Positions 11,071 to 23,122 of a DNA stretch of 64,000 nucleotides are shown piece after piece. The notes under the pieces are model-generated. The model saw nothing but the letters and a program-made list of their open reading frames with translations. It did no database searches and had not been told where the DNA came from. The stretch comes from Flammula alnicola (taxonomy: Eukaryota; Basidiomycota; Agaricomycetes; Agaricales; Strophariaceae), in assembly GCA_015499995.1 (NCBI GenBank), contig JADNRV010000077.1:1-64000 (forward strand), in the 5' to 3' direction. Numbering within the stretch: the stretch's first letter is position 1; every line of letters begins with the position of its first letter. Position numbers and translations under genes: made by a program.

Positions 11071-13255
11071 CTAGTCCCTAATAGGTACTTTGGCGAACGT
11101 CAAGTCTTTCGTGCCATCATAGTCTTCGTCTGCAGGCCCATCTAAATCGAGTACTTTCTGTAGACCTTCCGCCGATATTTCCAGCCAGTCCAACACTTTC
11201 TCCGGCAGCTCTATCTTTTCACGCGCGTAATAAGGGAGTACGCGGAAAGCGCCTACTTTGTGGTGCCACAAGGCGCCATTCATTTCCGCCACTACATATG
11301 AACCGCCGTAGTTCGCCTTATGACCACTACTGGTCCCACATAGCGCGGCCTCATTTTCTTGTCGAGATTGGATTCAACCGAGCTATTTCTAACCAAAATT
11401 AAGTCGCCTGGTTTGAAATCGAAGTCCTTGATCACGCTTGGCGATCGTTCTCATATTTCAGCAACGCGCGGCTTTTTCTTCGCTCATGCGCCCCCTCATT
11501 TTGTCAATGTGGACGAGTGCTTGGCTAACGCTTTGGCGCGGAAACCAATTAACTCCGCATCCGATAATATTCTGCCTGGTAGTTTAACTAACCAGGTGGC
11601 TTCAATCACATCTAACGGTACAATAGGATGTGCTGCGGTTACCATGAAGAATGGCGAGCAACCTAGCCTTTTTCTAACCGAGATGCGGTCCGCCCATAGT
11701 ACATGATGCAGGAACCAGAACCACTTAGCGACATTGCCGCCAGTTGCTTTGTATAGCATTTGTCTGATGTCCCAATGTGGCCGCTCGATGGACCCATTCG
11801 CGCGGGAATTGTATGGTGATATGCGTATACCCTTTATGCCATATTTGTCCGCCACCCAGCGTACAGCGGCTTTGAAGGGTCCGCCATTATCCGTTACAAT
11901 TTCCACCAAACAGCCCCACCGGCAAATTATATCTTCAAACATCCATTTCCCAATAGACGCGGCGTCCTCAGTTATGAGCGCTCTCGCCTCAGGCCAAGAA
12001 GTCAAATGACAACGGCCATGGACAATATATTTACACCCATTTGACTTAGGCGTCATGTGCATAGTATCCGCGTGGACTACTTGGAATACTGACGGAGTGT
12101 GCGTCTCAATCGGCGGGATTTCTATTAGCGCCTTTTGGCGTTCTTGGCACATATTGCAGGTTTTAATATACCATACAACGTCCTTAGCCATCTCAGGCCA
12201 CCAAAACCTCTGCCCGATCAATTCCCTTGTCGAGTACACTCCGCGATGTCCTAGACTGTCATGCGCCGATTTTAACATATACATGCGGTGCTCTTTCTCC
12301 ACAACTAACTTGTGCATGGAATTTTCCCCGCGTCGATATAGACGCCCTTCTTTATCCAAGAAGAAGTTACTGGCCCAACGCCTGAACTTTTTATATTCCT
12401 TCCCGGTTTTGCAATGATAAGGTTGTACACTTATGTCTTGTAACCATTTCTTTACAATGGGTAGCAAGGAATCATAATGCGCGCCGACTTTTCCACGGTG
12501 TTCCTCTGGGTAGGGGACGCGTTTCTCTGGGCTATCCCTTTCCTTTAGGTCAGGTAGGAGTTCATTATTCAATATTCTTGACACCAAGACCGAGACTTGC
12601 TCAGGTTTATGGTCGGTTTTACTCTGCCAGAACGCGTCCAACTCCGTTCGGTCGTTTTGCGCGTCTTTCTGCGCACTATGAGTTTCCGCGTCAAAGTCAG
12701 CTACTGAGGTTGCGAAACCCTCATAATAACCTCCTTTGTCATCGATTTTATCATAGAACTCGCTGATTGGGATTGGACGAGGTTGACTCGAGTCCGCCAT
12801 TACTATCTCTATGCAATAACCTCCTCGGGTATCTATCTTGTCGCGGAATTCTTCAATTGGAATTGGCTGAGGCTCAGTTGGGTCCGCGATAACAACTTCA
12901 GGCGGCCCTCCTGGGTCCTCTTCGTCTTCATCGATATTAGAGTATTCATCATCCCCTGGGTAGCGCTGTCTGCGCGACAATCCGTCAGGGCCGAATGTTG
13001 CTCCTGCTTTGTGTCTAAGCGTGAAATGGAATAGCTTAATATTATCTATCCATCTATTAATTGTTGCGTTGGGCATCATGTCAGGATTTTCCAACATTCC
13101 AATGATATAGGACGCGTCCGTCTCGACGATGAGTTTCCGCACGCCTATGAGCCAGGTTTTACACGCGTATAACGCCCGCATCATTCCAAATAATTCGCGC
13201 TTAGGCTGTGAGAAGCGTGCTTCCCTCTCGTTCAGGGGTATGGACCCGAAACGCG
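11071..13255 (-). pseudogene. Ty3 pol: RNase H end and integrase
   Basis: After the end of RNase H (VETDASYIIGML, HKAGATFGPDGLSRR) comes the integrase: an HHCC zinc domain (HDSLGH, CNMC) and the catalytic triad D (VHADTMHM), D (VTDNGGPF) and E (GSIERPH). The main frame 13184-11496 is open for 562 codons. The C-terminal module (KPGDLILVRN, MRPRYVGPVVVIRR, then GSYVVAEMNGALW at 11292-11071) needs at least three further one-base shifts. Integration function in this copy is probably lost or depends on a related element. Confidence 0.85.
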
Positions 13256-14864
13256 CTAGAATTTGTTCTTCGGATTTTCCGCGTCTTCTTGAAAGATGTA
13301 ATACCCGACCGCTTTGTAGGATGTATCGACAGCTAACACCACTGCGCCTTGTCCATCGTAATCAATAGGACGCAGAGCTTTAACTACTAACAGTCCATCT
13401 TTGAGCATTTGCATACTCTCTTCCTGGTCAGGACCCCATTCGAACGGCGCGTCGTCTTTTAATATTTTACTGAGATGCTTGGCTCTTCTACTGAAGTTTG
13501 GTATGAAGATGCGCAATACGCCCACAGTGCCGATAAACGCGCGTATTCCGCTCTTGTCTTCGCAAGGTCCCCAGTTGGTAATGACTTTGATTCTTTCCGT
13601 AGTGGGTTTCCGTCCTTCAAAAGTACACAAGTGTCCTACTACCAGTATTTCACTAGCGCAGATTACGGTTTTATGTCCTGAGAACGTTCCCCCACAATAT
13701 TTCATTCTCTGGAGGATGCGGTTAACATTATTCATATGTTCCCATACAAACCGCCGTATCCCCTTATTTTCTGCGATGGTCTCATATTCACCATCTTTAT
13801 TTTGGTACCGCGAAGCTGGACCGCGGACCGGGACATCATCAATGTAAGGAATAGTATAGTCCGGTATCTCTGGTTGCAAGATATGCGTTACATCGTCGTG
13901 AAAGATGGGGACCGAGTTTGTCCAACCCATAGGTAGTGTTACTAGTCTCATGGCGCCAAAGGGCGTTTGAAATGTCGTTAAGTCCCTCGAACTTTCCGCG
14001 AGTAATCTTTCGTCATATCCAACAAACAGGTCAAACATACCACCGCACGCTCGCCCGCAAAATGCGACGCTAATTCATCAGTCGCGGGCGGTACTCCTGA
14101 GTGCGCTATGGTTACCGCATTAAGTGGTTCCAAACTATGTACGATCCTCAGTTTCCCATTCTTCTTTAATACGGCGAACCAGCGTGAGCGGTAAGGCGAA
14201 TTAGACGGTTCATATACATTGGAGCGTCTTTTGTCCGTGATCATATCGCACAATTCTTGTATATTCCTGGCGGAATAGGTATGTTTTTCAACACCCAAGG
14301 CTTATGCTCTATTGTTGGAATTTCTACCGGTGGAAAGTACTCCTCTTTGAAGCGTCCTTTCTCGGTTTCGTCCCAAGCGAACGCCTCGTTTTGTTGCATC
14401 ATAAGGTGGTGCATTAATTTCTTTTCTTCATCCCACAAGAATTCTTCTGAGTGTACCTCATCAAATTGTTGCTTTCTTTCCTCAGTATATCGCCCCGTAG
14501 GTACGAAGTCTGGTGGATTGGGAGTCAGAGTCGGCATTTCTGCTAAAGGATCACCTTTGATATCACGCTTGATTCTGAAGCGCTCGGGCAAGTCCTGAAA
14601 GACTGGTTTTACTTTCTTGGCCACAGGTTTATACTTCTTTCCCGCGAACTGACTCTTCATTTGGGTGATTTGAGCTTTAGTCCGGGGAGGAGACTGCGCT
14701 TTTGATTTGGGTTTCCCGCGGGTTTTTACACGCGCACCGTTCAGTACTTCCTGCGTGTAGAACTGCTTTCCGCCGTAACGCTGACCCATGAATTTCTTTA
14801 TTTTCTCTTTTTCACTGTCCTCAATATCCGCGTGTTCCGCCGCTTGCTCGAGAAATGCGTTCAT
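13256..14864 (-). pseudogene. Ty3 pol: reverse transcriptase
   Basis: Three overlapping frames (14864-14241, 14298-13978, 14038-13256) make one continuous gypsy RT when read with single-base shifts at about 14275 and 14035. Motifs: KPWVLKNIPIPPGIY, YRSRWFAVLKKNGKLRIVHS, GGMFDLFVGYDERLL, FQTPFGAMRL, and the YIDD catalytic box in IPYIDDVPVRG. Each shift equals one missing base; at 14035 an expected GGGG is GGG. Frames need no skipped residues, so introns do not explain them. Confidence 0.88.
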
Positions 14865-14879
14865 TAACCCGTTTGGGTG

Positions 14880-16181
14880 AATGTTCCATTCTGCGACGTA
14901 GTGTATCCTACTATCTTCACTTCTTTTGTATTCTCATCATAATCGAATACCACGGCCGTCTCTCCTTGACTGTTCATCAACTCATCGAGATCTGAAAAGC
15001 CTGCCCAGTTCCTTTTCTTAGGTACTTAGGCGGCTCCCGCGTTCATAAGTAGGTAATACCACTTTTCGGCCAGACTGAGGGTCAGTCAGCGTGATTGTTT
15101 GATCTCCGTCAGTCTCATTTTGAATGTTGCTCGCGGTTAACACGTCAAACGGACGCCCTAATAGAATTTATATGCCGGCCCATTTATAATATGGACTTGC
15201 AACAAGAGCGTCATGTCGCCGCACTTGAATGGTATATTACGCGCCAAACCCAAGTCGATTCTATATGGCCTTGGGCGCTTTGCATATTAATTGTGATTCC
15301 AGGGTTCCAACTGATTCCGAGTGTTACCGCTACATCTCTAGACATTGAGACGATCTGTGACCCACTGTCCAATAGTGCCTCCTCTTCGTCAACATCGTTA
15401 ACGGTTGGGTAGATAGCTCTAAGGGCGTGCGAGTCTCTCGCACCGTAGATAGTTTTCGGTTTTTCTCCCTCTGGTAGATTACTCAGGTATTGTACGATAG
15501 GATCGTGCACTATAATCATGCCTCTTGACCCATCTTCACAATCTTCTGTTAAGACCATGTAACCTGCGTATGGTAGATCTTCCAGCATTATGCTATCTTC
15601 AGGGACCTCCGCGATAAGCACGCTACTATTAACGGGTGCGCTATTCACTATTCCTTCATCGTTTTCTGATTCTTCTGAATCGGTCACATCTCAACCGTGG
15701 CCGCGAAGTGGTTGTTGGTGGGCGTAGTAGGAACGCGCACACGCGTAACTTGACGCGCCATTTCTTTCATGACCGCGGGTGATGATCCTAGCACTTGGCC
15801 GATCGTCGCGCCTATCGGCGTGTTTAGTATGGCTTCGGCAACCTCTCGGTTTAACGCGCCTTTCTGTACTGGGGCCTGAGTTCGGTACGCGGGCCCATCC
15901 TTCTCAGGCGTTGGTCTCTCTTTGTCTGTTCTCGCGACTTCAGTGAGCGGAGGGACCTCGAGGAATGGTAACTCTGGAGGCGGTTGGGTTTCCGCGGGTT
16001 CCTGTACTTCAGGTTCAGCAATTCTGACCTTGCGTTTCACCGCAGGCCTTGGTGGTATTACAACTTCAACTGTTTTCTGGTTTTTCCGCATGTTTCTTGT
16101 CTGACTAAAATTATTTAGGTCCTCCGGGGCTTTCGATGAAGGGAACTTAGTCATTCTCCCAGCACCAGCTATTCCCTTCAT
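14880..16181 (-). pseudogene. Ty3 protease region
   Basis: Frame 16181-15684 (proline-rich linker ending in RQVTRVRVP) continues into 15687-15211, which has the retropepsin motif LLDSGSQIVSMS with the catalytic Asp in DSG. Further shifts lead through FKCGDMTLLLQVHI and LGRPFDVLTASNIQ, the usual C-terminal strand of these proteases (15210-14990). A 17-residue FLLGRPFDV-type strand is in a different frame from DSG, so no full-length protease is encoded as read. Confidence 0.8.
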
Positions 16182-16361
16182 TGAACGTTTCAGAAATCCG
16201 GATCTTCCAAATCGTCAGCCTCAGTGCTTCTCGACCTGCGAGAAATAAGGTATTGGTGTACATCCTCTATATCAAGGAGGTCCAACAATTCCTCTACTTT
16301 GTCTTGCGTTTGGGGCGGTTGGGCTGAGCGATCTGTGCTAGTTGTATAATGCCGGGCGTAT

Positions 16362-17832
16362 TTACTCCAGTATAGAAACTGTTTCTATTCGCCGCGGTTT
16401 GCAGAGCGCAGTGGTTTTCTTTTGACACGCGTATTCTACGTGTTCTTTTGTCGTTGCTCCTCCTTCATATGGAACGGGCCGTCCGTCAGTCATCCTGACG
16501 CGTCCGAGTGAATCTACAGTGATCCAACCAGCGTCTAAGTGATGCGCACGGTGCGGGCACTCGTTCTTCATATGGCCGTCTTCGCCGCAGTAGAAACACC
16601 CACTGCTTCGAGGCGCGTTGTTTCCCGCGTACATCGGTGGCTGAGGTCTATACAGCTGTGGTGCTGGCGGACCTATAGAAGGCATAAATTGCTGTTGGCT
16701 GACTTGCCGCTGCATAGTAGACTGCTGTTGCATTAGACGCGCTAATTCGCCCAACTGATTAGACATCTTGTTCTCGCGCGCCTCCAACTGTTTTTCGCGT
16801 ATATTGAACTGGTCTTTGAGCGCGGCTACTGTTTGATTTACTTCCTCGATTTTAATAGAGGTAGAACTGATCCTTTCATAGCCGCCTCCACTATCTGCGT
16901 TTTTATAGGTGGCTCGCGAGCCTCTTGCCATGTCGATTGCCGCGTCTATCGTCTCATTCAATTTGTACTTGTCTTCTGATCGTCTGTCAGCAGCGGTAGC
17001 AGCGTTGGTACCAATTCTGTCTAACAAGTCCAGTTGATGGTGTATTAATTGTCTGAACTCGGGAGTCAAACAGACAAGAACATGTCTACAGCTTCGCGGT
17101 TGGACAACAGTACTGGTTCTTGAAGTCTCAAGGCCTCCGCGTGAAACGCGCGTTTTAACGCTTGGAGATCAGACAAGTCCGACATGCTAATCCCGCGGTG
17201 CTGTTTACACACAGTTTGAAGCCTTTTTAAAGAGCCTCTGTCCTCATCCATTGCTTCCTCGTATTCTTCGATAACCTCCTCTTGAACTTTTTCCAGTCCT
17301 TGCTTTTGTATTTCTCCAGCGTTTCCCACTCTCTTTCTGTGCGCGCATCCGCATATTTTCCCAGTGTTCTAATTCTCTCATCATCATCCGTAACGTTATG
17401 CTTTGCGTATAAATCTTCCATTCTTTTAATGAATCTATTCAACTCTGCAGGTTTTTCCGCGTCAAACTTGGGCGCGTCCCTTGATGAAGGCATAGGCATT
17501 TTGGATGCCGCTGCTGACATCGTGGCGACCGCTGGTGCTTGCACTGGGGCAGTGGTTGGAGTAGACATTTGAGGAAATGGGGAGATCTCGGTAGAGGGGA
17601 TAGCTCTACGCGTAAATTCTCTGGTGTGTGGTTCTAATCCTGGAAGGAGTCCTGCGCTTAACGAGTTCTGCGTAAGTCTAGCTCTTATTTCGGGCGCAGA
17701 GGAAGACGCGGGAACCGTAGTTGCTCGTGCGGTAGTTCTTGATCTTTCAGAATGCGGTTGACTCGACGATTGTCTAGTCGGTCTATTGGTTGACCTACTC
17801 GGTGGAGCAGATGGTCCCGGAATTGTGACTTT
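16362..17832 (-). pseudogene. Ty3 gag with CCHC zinc knuckle
   Basis: Three frames: 17832-17227, 17329-17066 and 17069-16362. Capsid-like helices (FIKRMEDLYAKHN, ALKRAFHAEALRLQEP) precede a CCHC knuckle, CFYCGEDGHMKNEC, near 16590. Shifts occur at about 17290 and 17065, each one missing base (at 17065 an expected TCTTG reads TCTG). The open frame runs 264 nt upstream of the first ATG (17568) to an in-frame TAA at 17833-17835 without an ATG, so the true start may have been lost. Confidence 0.83.
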
Positions 17833-17946
17833 TTATGGTCTTTTGTAATTTTACGCGTCTAGTGCGAACACCAAACTGCGCGTGTTTTTGTTTTTGAAAC
17901 TCGAAAAACGACTTGTCCTTTCACCCCCCTCGCGGTGGGCTCCAGT
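17833..17946. other. Ty3 leader between LTR and gag
   Basis: Short untranslated leader on the minus strand holding the primer binding site. No other feature seen. Confidence 0.6.
17927..17944 (-). other. Primer binding site
   Basis: On the minus strand TGGAGCCCACCGCGAGGG begins two bases (AC) after the LTR end. TGG at its start pairs with a tRNA CCA end. The tRNA was not identified. Confidence 0.7.
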
Positions 17947-19391
17947 TAAAGTGCTAGGTTTCGTCTACATTGGAAATGATCTAGCTAGTGGTGCAGAAAG
18001 AACTCTACACTCAACACAACCAAACCACAAAAACCAACAACTTGACTAGACGTAGTCTTGTGTGCGAGTCTCGGGGGTAAGATATGAAAAAGGAGAAGTG
18101 CTTCGACTTATAAGCAAGTCTACGCGGGTTTTGGTATGGGGCGGGTTTTAGTTCCGTAGAACTGGTGTGGTGACTTTCTAACTCAAACAGTGCTGAACTC
18201 GGACTTTCTTTAACTTGACGACTGGTACGAACTTTGACTTTTAACTTGACTTTAACAACTGGTAACTTTCATGCAGGGACCGCGACGAGTATGCACTACA
18301 ACTTTCACGCTACCGCGACGGATACGCGCTACAACTTTCACGTGGTCACGACGGGCGCACGCTACACTTTACAGAAACCCGCGTCAAACTCTGGTTAACT
18401 ACTCCTCAAACTTGCAGTGATCGCAAGTTGTTTTGAAGTGTCAAAACTCGGTCTTTATTAAATTAGGTCTGGTGCAACGAGGTTTAATCTTTCCCTTAGG
18501 TGTTTTCACTAGTTTTAAAGCGTCAACTGTGGGGTGGATTGCCTATTCTACTATGTGCGTTACAAGCGTATTTTATACCTACTGAGCGCCAAGCTTCTAC
18601 ATGTTGCATATGATTCTACGCGTCTAATAGCTCTACTTTTACTGGTTCGTGGTGTCGTGATTATGAGCCTGCCCGGGTACGGTAACTGATAAGTCTCCGT
18701 TTTACGAGCATATGTTTTTGGTTTCATGGATGAACCGCTATGTCGCGGAACACCTTCTTTGGGTCAATACAGTTGTGTCCGTTTTTGGACACATTATTGC
18801 CCGATTTGGATACACAGCACAGTCGGCGCGGGTTTCCCTTTTGCCGGTGCGGCACGGTGGTTGGTCAAGTTGGAGCCGCTGCCTCTATGGCGGCCTTCCC
18901 CGCGTGCTTCACAATGACATGATCTTTCGAGAGCTCGGTTTATTCGGAACCGAACTACTCGGCCGCTCTACGCGGGTATCGGACAGGTGGGTGCGTTGGA
19001 CAATGGGCATTGTCCAGTCACGTGTTCTTTGGGTCGCGATCGACGCGTCTAACGCCACATCCATATTAGGCTCTGTGCGCCTCCAGGCTTCGGGATTCTC
19101 ATTCTACGCGGGTTCCTCCGGTCGAAGCCTCTTGTTTGATTCGCAGGTACACACGGAGGTCATGCTTCTTTGGCATCAACCTTAGTTCTACGCGTACTTC
19201 TGAGCTTACTAGCTAGGCCCGCCGGACCGTAGATAGTTACTTCCGTTGTACTAGGTTATGTGGTTTCCCGCGTGTAATCCACTTAGTCGGCCAGCACAAG
19301 GTATGCTGCCTACTCTCATTATCCTAGTGCAATAGTTTGATTGATTGGGAAATCGCGAAATTTCACGGGTGGAACGCGCCGCGCCCTATCA
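17947..19391 (-). repeat. 5' LTR of the Ty3 element
   Basis: 1445 bp, about 99.9 per cent identical by eye to 3765-5209. It would drive gag-pol transcription leftward. CCGT follows at 19392-19395 as the target duplication. Confidence 0.93.
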
Positions 19392-19395
19392 CCGT

Positions 19396-20260
19396 ACCTA
19401 TTAAGACCCCAAAATGTTAGAATATATATATAAAACCATTAAATCAAAGACTTACCAATGTTTAATAAAGTCTTTAGGGGTCAGGAGAGGCGAGAGAGAC
19501 GGGAAGGATGGAGGGATGGTGGTGGAAGATAACAATCAACGACGGTTCAACGTCATTGATGGTTATCTGGCGTTTTCTCACGGCATCGCGATTGGCTGGC
19601 AAACTCGGACCGGCCAGCCTCCGATCCGTCATCGAGGACTCGAACGTCCCCGAGGACATCCACAGCATATATAAGGGTAAATTTATCGTCGGAATATCTA
19701 TACTATGTCGTTTAGGACGCAAATATTAAATTTACAGTCAAAATAACAATATTACTGCCCATTGAATCGAGTTTGCGAGCGCCCGTGGTGATTTCGGGTA
19801 TTCTAAAGACATCTACCTTGCATTTAGTATCACAATAAACCTATTGATATCTCGATATAGTGTATAATTTGACTAAGGAGTGCTATCAGATTATTCTTGA
19901 GGGGCTCCCCGGAGAGTCTTTCAAGTAGGTACAAGATTACGGACATTCTCGTCAACTAAGGCATGAAACCAATAGGAAATCTTTTGACAAGATGATCAGC
20001 AAGATGATACTTCGAAGTTTTGAACATCTTGGCTCACTGTAAACCTCACAAAGTATCTGTAAAATTTCTATTTCATTCAAATAATGCTTCTACTACATTA
20101 TCCTCAGTTCGATACTATTTCAAGTAAACCTAGTGTAAGACATCTAACCTCAAATGCCCGAAATCACCTCGTTTGACCATCTCTCCATAAATTAGTAAGA
20201 TTTCGACTTCCGGAGATGTTTGAAATATGTTTTTAACTACTTATAAATATACTTTAAATG
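19396..20260. promoter_or_regulatory. Element I centre: divergent promoter-like region
   Basis: The AT-rich core (about 19700-20260) is bounded by two inverted CCAAT-containing blocks: minus-strand GCCAGCCAATCG near 19594 and plus-strand GCCAGCCAATCGG near 20347. Next outward on the left is an imperfect hairpin (arms near 19528 and 19556, GATAAC...GTTATC). The same layout recurs in Elements II, III and E3/E4. Divergent promoter function is inferred from the mirror order and CCAAT boxes. Confidence 0.5.
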
Positions 20261-21380
20261 TTTTTTAGCCCTCGGATGGGCTGGGGAATGTCTCGGAGAA
20301 GTTGGAAACCTCGACGAAGGTTTGGGTGTTTGGCCGGTCCAAGTTTGCCAGCCAATCGGCTCGCTCTCGGCAAATGCCGGATAACAGATCAACATCGTTC
20401 CTCGTCGTTATCCTTGTCTTCAACCACCACCACCACGCTCCGTCACCTCCCCAGTGTCCACCGCGACCCCCAAATCTTCGAAAAAAAGGTACGTATATAT
20501 ATATTTTGTCCTTATATGTGTTTTGCTAACGATCTTGTGATTGGTTAGGTCCTCTACCGCATGAACCAACCCACTGACCCTGCGTCGCGTGCCCCTCCTC
20601 TCCTCTAGGGACGTGGGCCAACTCGAGAAGGATGCGGGTGGGAGATGAAGGGACAGAGAACACGAGGGGAGACCCTAGTAGAGGGAGACCCACCCAGTAC
20701 GCAACGAATTGAGTCTTATGACTCGATTCGTTCCATTCTATGTCCTTTGTTCTCCCTACCCACACGCCCAGCCCATAGGTCAGACGAGGGGACGAGACTC
20801 GTCGTCTCTGTCACCCCAGGTGCATCCGCTGCCGCCGCCGCTTGCTGGCACCTATCACCGCTGACGACCCGGGGCCCGACACCGCCCATCCCATCCAGCA
20901 CGGAAGTACAAGAGCGCGGAGATGCCAAATGCAAGGCTATGCGAGGAGACGACGAATGTTATTTCGTCGTCTCCTTAGATTCGAACATCGTCTCGTGCAG
21001 ACGATGTTCGAATCCGTGCTTTAGGACCTCACCACCACGGCCACCTCCGATCGCAACACCCATTGCTGCCTCCGCTCACGACGCCACCACCACTGCATCT
21101 GCTCGCGACGACGCCACCACCGCATCCGCTTCCAACACTACCACTGCCGCCTCCACTCGCAGCACCACCACCGCCACCTCTGCTTGTAATGTTACCGCCC
21201 CCTCTCCTCACAATGCCACTCCTCATGGATGTAGGCTGCTACCGTGCACCCTGGCTTGTCCGTGGTCGACGCCACCCGCCTACCTCGTTGACTATCCACT
21301 GGCATACGAGATCACCACCGCCCTCACCAATGAGTCGTCCCCCTCCGCTACCCACTGCTTTCTTGACCAACCGACGAAAG
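20260..21380 (+). other. Right arm of Element I: spliced hairpin module
   Basis: No convincing protein is encoded. Intron 1 is 20489-20548 (GTACGT, CTAAC branch point at 20526, TAG). Intron 2 is 20697-20778 (GTACGC...TAG) and encloses an almost perfect hairpin at 20703-20732 (AACGAATTGAGTC with GACTCGATTCGTT). After it come hairpin P4 (arms 20944-20957 and 20962-20975) and the palindrome P5 (20978-21014, arms GATTCGAACATCGTCT and AGACGATGTTCGAATC). Sequence 21030-21380 is Ala/Ser/Thr-coding low complexity. Open frames here do not match any family. Confidence 0.6.
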
Positions 21381-22020
21381 AACAGTGCGACGGCGGCTGC
21401 TGCTCGTCTACAGCGACGGCGACAAGGTGGAAGCGGCAGTGCCCCACTGCTGCTTCTCAGATGCGGCGACGACGTCGAGATGGGAGGAGCCGGCAGCCGT
21501 CGTCCGCTCGGCTATGATGACGACGGCAGTTGGGAGCGGCAGCAGCAGTACACCACTGCTGCTGCTCGTATATGACGCCGGCGACGAGGTGGGAACAGCA
21601 GCAGCAGCACGACCACTGCTGTTCGGATACGGCGACGACCACGAGCAGTAGCACGACCGCTGCTGCTCGGATACTCTGATGATAACGAGCAGCAACGCGA
21701 GCGGCTGTTGCTGCAGTATGACGACGATAACGAGCAGCAGCAGTGCGAGCGGCTGGTGCTCCGATACGGCGACGATAACGGGCAGCAGCAGCACGACCGC
21801 TGCTGCTCGGATACGACGACGATAATGAGGAGCAGCGCGACCGGCTGCTGCTCGGGCCAGCTGTCGGGTACGACGACGATAACGAGCAGCAGCGCGACCA
21901 GCTGCTGCTCGGGTATGACGACGGTAACGAGCAGCAGCGCGACCAGCTGCTGCTCGGGTACGACGACAACGAGCAGCAGCGCGACCGCTGCTGCTGCGGC
22001 TCTGTTATGGGGCCGACGAT
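21380..22020 (+). repeat. CAG/CTG hairpin minisatellite
   Basis: Roughly 45-65-bp units of the type GGATACGACGACGATAACGA, GCAGCAGC, then CGACC and GCTGCTGCTC repeat about a dozen times. Within each unit a CAG run faces a CTG run across a short spacer, so each unit can fold into a stem-loop. Long open frames on both strands are by-products of the repeat. Confidence 0.75.
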
Positions 22021-22287
22021 GAGGTGGGAGCACTGACGAGGGGAATGAGGATGAGCAGCAGCAGGCGAGGCGTCGACGTGCGTCACTCACGTCGACATGT
22101 CCCCTCCTTGTTTGCTTATCCTCTTTTTACTCACGTATTTTATGGGTCTTTTTTGTATACCTTATGTAGTCTCATAGTTTAAATATATTCAATGTGTTCT
22201 GTTCAATCTTGTTCACCTGAGATTTTCGAGCAAACAGAAAATGAACCAAGTCTATTTTTAAACATGCAGCGTGGGATTAATAAAACA

Positions 22288-23021
22288 TATCTAATCTATA
22301 GATAACGGACAGGCAAGGCACGAGCATCTGGATCTAAAAATATTACGCTGGGCGCTTTTTGGCAATCTAATCTATAGATAATGAAACAAGGCACAAGCGC
22401 CGGCATCTAAAAATAGGGCGCTTTCCGTCTAATTTTAGAATGTCATCCAAAGTCATCCTCGTCAATCCACCCATCCCCGCCCCCCATGAGGCGCGCAAAG
22501 GGGGGCAATGGGTAGCAATATATTATTAGACCCCATTGGATTTTTTCCCGTGCTCCAAACCGCCCCCGACGATGAGCAAGAGCCCAAATACAACCCCGAG
22601 CATCATTTCCCACATTGTTGATGGTTGTTTGACAGCAGCCCCGCCCCAAATAGGAACGTCATCCACAGCCATTCTCATCAATCCACCCGTCCCCGCCCTC
22701 CCCGAGGCGCGCAAATGGTGGGGGCAGGTCAGAATATATTAATAGACCCTATTAGAATTTTTCCCGCGCCCAAAAGCGCCCCCAACGATGAGCAGCACCC
22801 AAAATACAGTGCTGGACATTATTTCCTGCATTATTGACACCTGTTTACCATCACCCGCCCCAACAACAAGCACCAAAGCCATCCCTGGCACCCCGGCAGC
22901 CTATAGATATGATGTTGCATAGTGTTGGGCAACTGCCCAAGAGGGTTGTTAGCCTTGTGGATGTACACTCCTTATTGGCAGGCAGCCCAGGTATCATACA
23001 TGATACTGGCACATACAGGTG
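22288..23021 (-). repeat. Element I right TIR
   Basis: About 734 bp, the inverse of 1628-2358, ending ...CATACAGGTG next to the 7-bp duplication AACCTTC (23022-23028). Confidence 0.85.
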
Positions 23022-23122
23022 AACCTTCAGCGTGCGCGTCGGGAGGGATTTACAGACCCGAGCAGATCACCGCTCGCTCTGCATCGACTGGCAGAGGACA
23101 AAGAGCTGCCTGTCGAAATCCC

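Larger units (their letters stand above)
3765..19391 (-). mobile_element. 15.6-kb Ty3/gypsy LTR retrotransposon with antisense cargo genes
   Basis: Two 1445-bp LTRs bound the element. I saw only two differences between them by eye: G/A in the TCTACGTTGG stretch near 3787 and G/A near 5117. Element II supplies the empty site. With LTR limits at TGATAGGG...CACTTTA the duplication is CCGT (3761-3764 and 19392-19395), or 5 bp if one base is shared. Gene order on the minus strand is gag, protease, RT, RNase H, integrase, the Ty3/gypsy order. Pol ends near 11071; the other half of the interior (5210-10950) carries two spliced + strand genes. Few LTR differences mean a young insertion, yet gag-pol is full of frameshifts. 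Confidence 0.92.
1628..23021 (+). mobile_element. Element I: long-TIR DNA transposon, interrupted by Ty3
   Basis: Terminal inverted repeats of about 0.73 kb lie at 1628-2358 and 22288-23021. The outermost 33 bp differ: the left end starts CAGCCATGTAAG, the right end in reverse starts CACCTGTATGTG; both then reach GATACCTGGG. Flanks are a 7-bp duplication. Without the 15.6-kb Ty3 insertion it is about 5.76 kb, nearly identical to Element II. I find no transposase in it, so it is probably non-autonomous. The interior has an AT-rich centre with two divergent arms carrying the intron/hairpin module. The superfamily is undetermined; 7-bp duplications do not fit hAT or KDZ (8 bp) exactly. Confidence 0.85.

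Noticed and set aside
11071..17832. Programmed -1 frameshifting or introns as the reason for Ty3 frame changes
   Set aside because: There are at least eight shifts, without slippery heptamers at each, and no spare residues to accommodate introns; missing bases explain them better.
20645..22090. Long Ala/Leu/Cys/Ser-rich frames on both strands of the minisatellites (also 27137-27972 and 43246-44691)
   Set aside because: CAG/CTG repeats are open in nearly all frames; no start context, motif or conserved protein sequence between copies.
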